Shown here one piece after another: positions 54,712 to 64,000 of a stretch of DNA of 64,000 bases (positions are counted from its first letter, which is position 1; each line of letters starts with the position of its first letter). Source of the stretch: Cryphonectria parasitica EP155 (taxonomy: Eukaryota; Ascomycota; Sordariomycetes; Diaporthales; Cryphonectriaceae). The notes under the pieces are model-generated. The model was not told where the DNA came from, did no database searches, and saw only the letters and a program-made list of their open reading frames with translations. Position numbers and translations under genes: made by a program. Where the stretch lies: assembly GCF_011745365.1 (NCBI RefSeq), contig NW_024468909.1, forward strand, positions 4,092,001-4,156,000. The letters are read 5' to 3'.

Positions 54712-56541
54712 TCATGTCTTGTCCGTGACCTTTGCCCAGACGCTCTCAAAGGAGCTCTGCGAGGGGTCTACCAGGACCATGCTCTCCTCGCCTATGATCG
54801 TCGAATGCCGTACACTAGAGTCTGCCGTCGCTGTACCGCCTCGTGTTGATCCGCTCCCGCTATTGGGAGACGGTATCATCCCCTCTTCCCGGATCTCGTT
54901 CTCCCAGTTGCTAGAATACACCACCGCCGCGAACCCCTCGAGATCCTGCACGCTCTCCATCGCCTGGAGGTACTCGTTTGGCATACCAATGCCAATGTAA
55001 TGTGCCTGCCGGGTGAGCGTCGACAGACACTTAGGCAAGAGGACCTTCCTTTCCTGCCGGAGGATCTGCAGCTCAGGACTGATGCCGTCAACATTGATCA
55101 GAATCTGTGCTGCCGCTGGTGGTGACGATGGTTGTGGTGGTGGAAGGTCGAAAGGACCCTCGGCTAGTTTCTTGTCCAGGAGCACAGAGAAACCTGCGTC
55201 GAGGATCTGTGTGAGGACGTGGGTGAAGGTGGGTGACTCGACGATATCGGACGTCTCGTCTAGGAGACGCCGAAGAGAGGCTGCTGAGGCAGGGCTCGAG
55301 GGCTCTCGCTCGGTGAGCTGGGTTTGCGACGTGGCGCTGTCATCTAGGATGCCGGATTCCTTTAGGACGAAATCTTCCATGTCCTGCGGGGGCAAGAGAA
55401 ACGGCAGCCACTTTGTGGTCCCGCCAACGGTCTGCTGCTGCTGCTGCTGCTGCTGTTCCTGTAATGAAGGCCCCTCGACCAGTCTCCTGACCTGCTTCGT
55501 CATTTGCGAGAATGAGTCAAAGGTGACCTGATCCCTCGGGCTCATCTGTCCAAAGACCTGCCTGACCGCGGTCTCGACCTGTTGCATCACGTCCACCCAA
55601 CCCTTGTTCAGCAGCCACCAGCTGAAGGTGAGGTACTTGCGGTTGACCTCGAAGTCGTCGCCATACGCCTCGGTTGCGTTGTCGTCATCCTTGTTCTCGA
55701 GGCTGATGGCAGCGTTGTTAGAGCCAGCCGCCAGTGACACCACGCTGGAGAGGTAGCTCCGCCGCCCGAGAAGGTTGAGCTGGATGCGCGTGAGCATGGT
55801 CAGCAGGGCGAGGGTGTACATGAGCGTAAAGGCCCTCGTGATAGCTGTGGCATCCATTAGTAAGCGCAACTGGTCGCAGGGTAGCATCCGTGCGCGAGAG
55901 AATCAACCTACAGCTGATCGTCACATCTCCCCACAGCTGCTTCTTGGTCCTCTTGGGCTTGTCCTGCTGCTGCGCCTGTTCCCCTTCTGATGTCTGACTC
56001 GCGGGCGGCACCGTGACCTGGCTCGCGTGTATGCCACTCTCGCTGGCTGAGATCATACTCCGTCCGTCCTCGTCCGTCATGCCTGTCGTCTCGGGCAAGC
56101 TCATCGAGTCGCCGCTCCCGTTTTTGGCTGACCTGGCGCCATTGTTGCTCTTCAGTTGCTGGATTTCGAGTGTGATCTTCTCCACGTCGAGTGTCTCGAG
56201 GATCTTCGTCGCCGCCGTGGGTAGGAGGGCTAGGACGGTGAAGGTACAGTCCTCTTGATTTTGTTGGAAACGTCGTCGGAGGCTGTTGGGTGAGCGGGCC
56301 GGGTGTTAGTAGAAAGACGAGGACGATGACGATGAAGATGACGAAGATGCCGATGAATTAAGAAAGGAGGAGGAAAGGCGTACTTCTCCTTTGCTATCCG
56401 ATCACTGCTCATCCGCTCGCGCGCATCATTGAGCTTGTTGAGCACGTACTGCGTGACAACATAGCCAGTACCAATGATGCCTACGCCGACGGCGATAGGA
56501 GTTCTGTTGCGGCGGAACCATCGCCGCGTGGCAGCGAACAT
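54712..56541 (-). CDS. PEX3: Peroxisomal biogenesis factor 3 (Pex3)
   Basis: Three exons on the - strand, 56541-56384, 56282-55912 and 55844-54712, give 553 residues. The N-terminus is basic (FAATRRWFRRNRTP) followed by a membrane segment (IAVGVGIIGTGYVVTQYVL), the usual Pex3 anchor. The splice-joined KENLRRRFQQNQEDCTFTVL and ITRAFTLMYTLALLTMLTRIQLNLLGRR are strongly conserved in fungal Pex3. Pex3 sits in peroxisome and pre-peroxisome ER membrane and docks Pex19 with its cargo. Two fungal-type disordered inserts are present: a Ser-rich one (about 85-155) and one with a run of nine Gln. Confidence 0.95.
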
Positions 56542-58244
56542 TGTCTACACTTTCCACCCGTCAGGTGGTGCGGGGAGGGCGCCGTGTCGATGGGAAATTC
56601 AATGTGGTCTGAATAACGATGAAGAAGAATAAAGGAGCACGGCTCAGAGAAAGATGGTATGTCTCATTCTGCAGGAGGGACTCTACAGGACCGATCTGGA
56701 CTTGTTGACGGAAAGGCTGCTGTGTCACAAGCAAACACACACTCCTAAGCGGAAGGTGCCTTAGCTATTCGAAAACAGCTCTCCCATGTTGGGTTGCAGT
56801 GCCTCGGTAAGACAAGACGTCACAGATTTGGGTGAACTCGGCTAGCATTTTAGCGCTCAACAGCTTCGCTTACATAACGAGACCATCCTCCGTCCAATAG
56901 AGGGGAAAAGGAAATTAAAGAATACTACAAAGGGAAAGAATAAAAAAAGAAAAGGGAAAGAAGAAAAAAGGGAGGAGGAGGAGGAGGAGGAGAAGGAGGA
57001 GTGGAGAAGGCTGTAAAATTGTTTGCACAGCACTGCATTTTCTCTTCTTGCACAGAATCAGGCCACACGAAGTACTCGTAAGAAGGCGAGGGGTTGCTCG
57101 TGCTGTGGCAGTATTGAAACCGAGACAAAGGGAAGAGAAATCAACAATAAAAATAAATTCAACGTCATATTCCAGACTCTGGCTAGGGTGTAAAAGCTGT
57201 GGGCACCACGGACGGTCAAATTTTTATTTATTATTCTCATCGGCCATACAACGACCCAGGGGCACAGAGTATGGTTTTCGCGACTTCATGCAAATCTACT
57301 GTGATCTTAACAAGATCTTCTTCAAGATCCAACTGCTCTTGCGTAAGGAGAACAGACAATTGTTGTAGCTTTATCTAATCTCCCTCTTTGGCGTGGACTG
57401 CGTTGCCCAATGCCATCAGAGCATCAAGACGTCGCCTTGGCATTTTACGTTGATGATAGCACGCTGCCGCTCTAGTACACGCTGTGTCTACCTCCACCAC
57501 CTACAATGGTACGCAAAGTACTTACTGAAAATGTAGGTAGACTTTAGTTTGCAGCTCCGGCTTTCAGTCTGTCTGCTCTTTTTCAGTGACCTCGGGATTA
57601 GACAGACGTCCGCTCGCTGATATGTAGGAACTTGAGTTCTTTCCTGAAGAGAGGAAGGGGAATTTGAGCCGTTAATTAGGGAGCGGGAGGCAGCGCCCAA
57701 TGCAGCTTCAAGCCACTGCAAAAGCCGCGATACGGTAGTATGCGAAGTGAGATGGTCGTGCAGCATGCGACCAACACGGTTCAAAAGAGGTTTGATTACA
57801 CCTGCATACTTACTTCATGTACTTTATATACTGTAGCCGATGACGTTTGAATACAAGATAAACAAACCCAGTCAATAGTTTCAAGAAGAGGGGCGTGGAG
57901 GGGCAGAGGAACCTTGCAGACGCCCCCGCACACCCAATCCTTGATCGATGCCTCAAATTGCTTTCCACATCAACCCATTGGCGCCCCCCCCCCTTATCGA
58001 CTGCTCTTTTCTTTCATACCCTTCCTTGTCTGCGATGCGTCTGTGAATGGCTAGCGAAAATACCATCCAACTTTCCTTCCAAACGTGGTGCAGCCGCACG
58101 AGAAGTTGTCGTCTTCAGCATTGATTGATCTAGCCTACTTCCTTAGAAGCCTGTCAAAACTCAAGGCACATACTTTCTACCACTGCCGACCTTGCGTAAC
58201 GAAGCCCGATAACAACCTGGGCCCGCTGTTGAAGCTGCGTCAAG
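56542..58244. promoter_or_regulatory. Divergent intergenic region PEX3 / BTB gene
   Basis: About 1.7 kb holding both promoters. A GGA trinucleotide run lies at about 56973-57003 and a C10 run at 57984-57993. No gene seen. Confidence 0.5.
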
Positions 58245-59522
58245 ATGGAGCCAACCTACGAGGAGTGAGTTCAAGACGACCATGCTCCAAGGCTTTAGTA
58301 TCACAAGAGATGTTTTCGACTTCGGATATGCTAATGTTTGCCCCTCTGCAGTATCATCGGGTCTAAAATCTTCAAATTCATCGTGGGCTCTCGAAAGAAG
58401 GAGTATCATGTACACGCAGCAGCAATTTCTCCGCTCTCCAAGCCGTTGAACGTCTTGCTGGACGGGCCGCATAAGGAAGCTCAGGAGCTATGTGTGGAAT
58501 GGCCGGATGTCGACGAGAAGACATTTGTGCGGTTCACGCAATGGGCTTATACGAAGAACTACGTCACAGAAGAGCCGGACATTGTGCTTGGCCAACACGA
58601 CATCCCATGTTTTGATGATAAATCTGGGGAGAACAGCACGCCCGCACCCACCGACTCCAAGGACAAGTCGATAACGACAAGCGAAGATGAGTCTGCGGAA
58701 AAACCTCTGTATTCCCTTCTTTCAGCCATGGAAGCCGCCCGCGCCAATATCGAACGCTGCAGCAATGCAAATTGCGATTATTACAGGCGAAACGATCACT
58801 ACAAGACCGAATCAGTCGTCTGTCTTGTTTGTCTGAGCGGCTACCAGTCCAAGCGATGTAAAGGTTGCAGTTCCGCCTTCTCAGAATGTCCCAAAGGCGC
58901 CTCCTGTATAACTGCGAAGAAAAACGGTTGCTCAAAACGAGCATGCACCCACTTTGGGCACAAGTCACCAGTTTCACGATCGCCAACTTGTCCAATGTGT
59001 CTGAAAAAATACAACTGCACAGCCTGTTCCTACTGTGCTTCTGCTTTCGCAGGTTGCCCTAGCTGTTCGTCGCAACGAAAATTGTCACTGAAGGTCAACC
59101 TCATCGCCAAGTTTCTGAACAAAGATGGCACTGAATGCCCCTCTTCGACATCGGCTTTCATCCCGCGAAAGAATACCGAAGGGTGCGAGGATTACACCGG
59201 TGTTTTTATGTGCCATGCCAAACTCTACGTGCTCGGCGACACGTACGACATCCCACAGCTGCGCCAGCTCTCTCTGCACCGACTTTATGTTACTCTCAGG
59301 GAGTTCACCCTCTATCCGAGCCGCTTCAACGATCTTGCCACACTGGCTCAATATATTTTCGACAACACGCGCCCAGATGATCGGATCAGAGAGATCATCG
59401 CACTATACTACGCTTGCATAGTCGAAGATGCTTTGAAACATGACGGACTGCAGTCGCTCCTCGACACAACACCTGAGTTTGCTTTTGGGTTAATCTCGAA
59501 CATGAGGGAGAGACTTTCCTGA
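58245..59522 (+). CDS. BTB/POZ protein with cysteine-rich insert
   Basis: Two exons, 58245-58264 and 58352-59522, give 396 residues; the first is 20 nt (MEPTYE plus two bases). Residues about 8-95 are the first part of a BTB fold (SKIFKFIVGSRKKEYHVHAA, then ISPLSKPLNVLL, VDEKTFVRFTQWAYT). An acidic linker and a Cys-rich block follow (about 142-248, 17 Cys) with two similar units: CLVC ... CKGCSSAFSECP and CPMC ... CSYCASAFAGCP. The usual BTB continuation then resumes (FMCHAKLYVLGDTYDIPQLR, LHRLYVTLREF). Fungal BTB proteins of this class mostly have unknown partners. The cysteine units look like metal-binding knuckles. Confidence 0.85.
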
Positions 59523-60372
59523 TTGAGATGGCCTGAGGACTGGCGTGAGAATGAGGTCGGGACTGGTGAACAACACTGAATGAAGCCTGGGAACATGAAT
59601 TCAATGTTTGGTACCAGCATAGAGGGGGTAACATGATATTGGACTAAACGAGAAGTATCGAGGTAATGCCGTATGTGACATTCACAATTCAATTGCTCGC
59701 CTCCCTTTTGTACAATTGTCTGCAACCTCTCCCAAGTGTCTGACTGTATCTTCGCGATCCGCTTCGCCATCGGCAAACAACCATCCTGGATCATGATAAA
59801 ATACATCTTCTTCTGTTGTCTTGCCGTCGTAAAACCGTTGTTCGAGAACTGCATGTGCTATTATAAAAACTTCCTGTTGCTCTCAATTGAAACCGAGTCT
59901 CTTTCGCCTTGCCTTTGCTGCTCGTGGGTCTTCAAGGCTCTCACACAAATTTGGGGATCGAAGACTACTTAAAAATAATTAGCTGAAGGTCTTAAAAACA
60001 CCCAACTGAGTCATCAACAACAATTTACAAACTGGTTTGTGATGCTGATCCGAAAATGGTGGCATCTTTACCCATCTAGGAAGTTGGAGTACATCCCGAG
60101 CCGGGTCTGTGAATGCTCCGATGCGTGTTCCTACAACAGGAAGAGTGGCTGAACAGAATACCAAGCCGGATGCGGAATGTCCAGTAATACACCGACCGGC
60201 GAATTACAGCACACCTTTGACCTGCGGCTGGAAGCTTGTCATCACCACTCTGCGTCATTCCCGAATCCTGCAACTCAACACAGCTTCTGCTGGCCATCCT
60301 TCCACGACGTCTCTAGGGTCTGCAGGCTGCCCCCCCCCCCCAAAAGCGCACGAACATGCTACCCAAGACGCC
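59523..60372. other. Intergenic region before HMG-CoA lyase
   Basis: About 850 bp. The frame of the next gene stays open upstream from about 60109, and a C12 run lies at 60330-60341. No separate gene seen. Confidence 0.5.
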
Positions 60373-61497
60373 ATGAATCAACAAACGTCGCGGCCGGCGG
60401 TGCGGATTGTCGAGGTCGGCCCAAGGGATGGTCTGCAGAACATCTCCAAAAGCGTCCCGACGGCAGTCAAGGTCGAGCTTATTCAGCGCCTGGTCAGAGC
60501 AGGCCTCTCGACTGTCGAGGTCACGTCCTTTGTCTCGCCTAAATGGATCCCTCAGTTATCCGACAATGCAGAGATACTGAGGGCCATCGAGCCGCTCTTG
60601 AGAGACAAAAACCTCAGTTTCCCTGTCCTGATACCCAACGCCAAGGGAATGGACGCCGCGCTCGGTCACAGGATAACAGAAGTGGCCGTCTTTGTCTCTG
60701 CCTCTGAGAGTTTCTCGCAGAGGAACACCAACTGCTCGGTCAGCGAGGCGCTCACGAGGGCACGGGAGGTAGCGTACAAGGCCAGACAACACGGAATCGC
60801 TGTACGGGGGTAAGTTACCCTGAGGTTGTGAATGAACGTCAGCCACGATGAGCCGGGTGACAACTGACAAATGCTCAGATACGTCTCGTGCGTGATCGAG
60901 TGTCCATATGACGGCGCCACAGCCCCTGCCGCTGTCCTTCACGTCGCACGCGAGCTTCTGAGCATGGGTTGCTACGAGGTGAGCCTGGGCGATACGCTCG
61001 GCGTTGGATCTACTGGCAACGTGGAGACCCTGCTGTCGGTCCTCCTCCAGTCCATCCCGGCCGAGAAGCTCGCCGGGCACTTTCACGACACCTACGGCCA
61101 GGCAGTCGCCAACGTGATGAAGGCCTATGAAATGGGGCTTCGAACCTTTGACAGCAGCGTTGCGGGCCTCGGAGGGTGTCCTTACGCCAAAGGAGCCAAG
61201 GGTAACGTGGCGACTGAGGATATCGTGTACGGGTTCCAGCGGCTTGGAGTACCGACTGGCGTCAACCTCAGGGAGCTGGTTGCCACGGGCCAGTGGATCT
61301 CTGACTTCTTGGATCAGCCAAATGGGAGCAGAGCCGGTGCGGCGCTTGCGGCTCGTGTTCAGGAGCAGGCACCTGGCAGAAATAACCCGCCTCATCCAAC
61401 AACCAGTACTAAGGTGGTACGGACTGCGGAGCCGTTGAACCTTGCGCAGAATCGTCGGGGTGTGAGAGCCACTTTTGCTCGACCCAAAGGAAACTGA
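60373..61497 (+). CDS. Hydroxymethylglutaryl-CoA lyase
   Basis: Two exons, 60373-60809 and 60879-61497, give 351 residues. The DRE-TIM barrel starts VRIVEVGPRDGLQN (catalytic Arg and metal-binding Asp). It continues with FVSPKWIPQLSDNAE, LIPNAKGMDAAL, CVIECPYDG, GDTLGVGSTGNVE, the metal-binding HFHDTYGQA, and the active-site loop SVAGLGGCPYAKGAKGNVAT with the catalytic Cys. The enzyme splits HMG-CoA into acetoacetate and acetyl-CoA in leucine breakdown. After the barrel there is an unusual Pro/Thr/Arg-rich tail of about 50 residues ending KGN. With the ATG at 60373 no presequence is present; an in-frame ATG at 60109 would add 88 residues, including a basic stretch, and cannot be excluded. Confidence 0.92.
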
Positions 61498-63228
61498 GGT
61501 TGCCGAAATTTCCAATGATGAAGGATTGTATATTAGATGATGTGTTGTTAGAGCCCTGTCTTTCCAGTTGCGAGGTAGAGCCCGCACTTTCTGTCATTGG
61601 AGAAGGCTGATGCCTTTCCCCCGCCGCACTGAGCGCAATGTTTTGTCTTCCACCCTCCTTGGGTAGTTCTAGGCTATGAGAGGTGGCCTCCAGGCGTTCA
61701 TATCCTCTGTTAACGGTGTTTGCTTCCAATATAGCGCGTTTTGACGTCCTTGTAGCTTTTGCCATTTGGCTCAGTGACGAACATCACATCTAAGGAGATG
61801 AAATTAGACTTGTATCATAGAGCTATCTTGAAGTATTCTATTGGGATCCTGGCCGAGTTTCAACAGAGCCGTCGAGTTCATCAACGTCGAATTTCGATGG
61901 TCTCTTAGCAGCAACAACATATTGACTGATCTATATACGACTGGTTCGGAGGGTCCTAAAAATTGGCAAAAGGTGGATATAAATTTGATGGAAGAACTTG
62001 GATAGCGGTCATGCGGTATCAGCCAGGCACCCAAGACCCTTTCAGAGATTCAAGACAATGTCAATATGCTGGAGTCGATGGGGAAGATGTTAACCCGCAA
62101 GCAATTCCAAGAGCATCGATTGACACGGTAAGCATTTGAGAATAATAAAATTATAAACGCGGCCGAGTTAAAAAGTCATCGGTCGGCCTTTGGATCGTTT
62201 GGATTTTGCAGGCCTCAAGATATTCAATAAACTGCATGGTTGCTCATTACGTGTTGGCTAGGCTGCTCATGCGGATCTTGAATGCGAGCCCGTGTCCACT
62301 CTGAAAGACTGTCTAAAGCAAGTCATGCTAACATCTGCCATGATACTGGTACTGCTTGTGCTGGCAACGTTCTATCAGCCTATTATACCGCCAGTCACTT
62401 GAACCTCAAATACTCATTTTGAGGAAAGAGGATGTACTTTGTTAAGTCTCTGGCCACACCAGTACATGGACTATTTTGACTCGCCGGCTCTGAACAATGA
62501 GATCAATGTCTTTCTTTTGTTCTTTCATACGATTCATACTAGATGTCACGTAGACTTCTTCCATCCAACATCATGCTTCTTTGAGACAGGTTTCTCCTTT
62601 ATCTCCTATTCTCTCTTTCCACTCTGCATTATTCTACAATGAGTAGATGGTCATGAAGCAATCAGAAGAATCCTTATTTAAGCCCTCTACTCTTGACCCA
62701 GACGGCATGTCATTGAGGACCTGGTCCGTGCATTGAATCTCACCCAATCGTCTTACATGGACTCTGCAAGGATCTCAGGACGCAGACATCCTTGTTGTGA
62801 GGACGTCCTATCTTTGCAACGGCTCAGAAGATAAAGTCATGAGGAAAGATTGTTGTCAGTTGTATCATATGCAGAAATACAACACAAGTATACGCTCTTT
62901 GGTGCAGGGTTTGGAACTTGGTGGGTGGTTGAACCAACAGCCACTTCAGTGGACAAAACTGCTCACTTTTAGAAGCGCTCAGACAAATATCCCTCAACAT
63001 CACCTCAAAAAGCCCGCTGTGTCAGCCAATTCTCTACCCAGGCAACTTTCACGGCCTGCAGTTCAGCCAGTGTTGGCGAGGCACGGACAGATGTCTTTGT
63101 ATCCAGCTGAATCTCCCGTTTTCCGTCCGTCCCAAGGCCAGTGTAGAAATCCAAGATCTTTTCAGTTAGTGTCGTTTGTCTCTCTCTGGTTGCAGTAACC
63201 ACCTACATACACACTTCTGTGTGTGTGA

Positions 63229-63272
<44 letters not shown>

Positions 63273-63539
63273 AAGGCTCTCAGGTTAACAAAGTCTTGAT
63301 ATGCGTTGAAAGGAGATGATTCGTGTAAAGTAAAAAGTCTTGTGCAGGAAAACATTTTAATCGCCTCGGGGATTGTCTAATGTGTTGGCTCAGTTACTAA
63401 TGCGGAGATCGGGCTATACGAATCGTTTTGCCTCATGCCGCAGGCTACTACTAGTGCATATACTTAGTGAAGGCTATGCAAACAGCTCAGGGTATAGTAA
63501 TATTTTCTGGAGTTAGCACTGGAGCAAGCTACGCCTTGA
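61498..63539. other. Gene-poor AT-richer region
   Basis: About 2 kb, more AT-rich than its left neighbours. A - strand frame at 61765-61409 (starting MAKATRTSKRAILEAN) overlaps the 3' end of the lyase and has protein-like composition but no family I recognise. A GA run lies at about 63225-63271. No gene supported. Confidence 0.45.
63225..63271. repeat. GA microsatellite
   Basis: A GA dinucleotide run of about 45 bp with one GT interruption near its start, in a gene-poor stretch about 270 bp from the stop of the HET-type remnant. Confidence 0.9.
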
Positions 63540-64000
63540 TCAGCGGAGGAAGACATGTTTACTTGGCCAAGTCCACTCCTCCCATTCATCAGGCTCTCCC
63601 CTGAAATTCAAATCACATGGACTACCATCATCCCAGAAGCGAGGCATCTGAACAAATGCCGCCCCTACAAGTCTATAGTGGTCTGCTTTTCCCGGGCACC
63701 TTGCGAAGTATGAACGGTGTACACGTTCCGCAAATGACAGCCCACACATCACCCTCACGAGTCGAAGCTGGTGCGTACCCATAGCAGCCGTTACTAAAGA
63801 GAACAAGCCGTCTATTGTGCGTCATGAGTGCTGGGACACGCCGCGCATCGCTGTCCTGCGTATACACAGCCATGGGCTCATGTGGCTGGTCGGACTGCAA
63901 AAGCTGTATGAATGCCATTCGAGAGCTTGGGAACTCGTCTAGCGGCCTTTCGATGGAGCCTTGACAGAGTGCGCCGAGGAATGCCAGCTCCAGGCGATTT
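63540..64000 (-). pseudogene. C-terminal part of a HET-type (heterokaryon incompatibility) protein gene, frameshifted and cut by the window
   Basis: On the - strand an open frame enters from the right edge (LELAFLGALCQGS) and runs to about 63673; the matching C-terminal frame continues to a stop at 63540, one frame over. The pieces resemble the end of fungal HET-domain proteins: GCYGYAPASTREGDVWAVI, TPFILRK, then after the shift HYRLVGAAFVQ. The shift lies near a GGGAAAA stretch at about 63688-63696, with no room for an intron, so the gene is probably damaged or the sequence has an error. The HET domain itself would lie beyond the window. The family acts in non-self recognition and cell death in fungi. 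Confidence 0.55.

Noticed and set aside
61409..61765. 118-codon - strand frame starting MAKATRTSKRAILEAN
   Set aside because: Protein-like N-terminus but no recognised family, and it overlaps the lyase 3' end; kept only as a note in the intergenic entry.

Overview
This window is nuclear DNA of a filamentous ascomycete (Pezizomycotina, most likely a Sordariomycete). The evidence is short spliceosomal introns (about 50-190 bp) with GTRAGT-type donors, pyrimidine-rich leaders before many start codons, coding DNA richer in GC than its flanks, and fungal-restricted families (HeLo-like/STAND N-domain with ULD repeats, HET-type C-terminus, MSS51, DUF2457-like). I see no bacterial operon, phage, transposon open frame, rRNA or CRISPR array. 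Exon coordinates were assembled by eye from reading frame plus splice sites and were not checked against transcripts.

Layout, left to right: isoamyl-acetate esterase IAH1 (+); an unknown protein with a possibly dead retropepsin-like domain (+); a mitochondrial isochorismatase-family hydrolase (-) and the thiamine enzyme THI6 (-); a HeLo-like protein with two ubiquitin-like ULD repeats (+); MSS51 (-), divergent from splicing factor RSE1/SF3B3 (+); a zinc-finger plus LysM protein (-); a zinc-ribbon protein whose N-terminal frame is broken or spliced unusually (-); ATP synthase F1 delta (-). A gene-poor stretch of about 6.3 kb follows. Next come a DUF2457-like acidic protein (+), the small GTPase SAR1 (+) and a patatin-like lipase (+). 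A second gene-poor stretch of about 6.9 kb contains a 16-bp tandem repeat. Then a Hal4/Sat4-type kinase (+), a CaMKK-type kinase (-), TRAPP subunit BET5 (+), peroxin PEX3 (-), a BTB protein with a Cys-rich insert (+) and HMG-CoA lyase (+). At the right edge is the C-terminal end of a HET-type gene, frameshifted and cut by the window (-).

The genes do not form one pathway or a metabolite cluster. Most are single-copy housekeeping genes: mRNA splicing, COPII and TRAPP trafficking, peroxisome membrane biogenesis, F1-ATPase, COX1 translation, thiamine and leucine catabolism. Among them sit a few lineage-specific genes (HeLo-like/ULD, LysM/zinc finger, BTB/Cys-rich, HET remnant). I found no convincing multi-gene undescribed system. 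The most interesting items are single-protein architectures and odd gene structures: tandem ULDs with an intron at the same place, a zinc-knuckle-like insert in a BTB fold, a GC-AG intron, a 16-nt microexon and a triple GTACGTAC palindrome.
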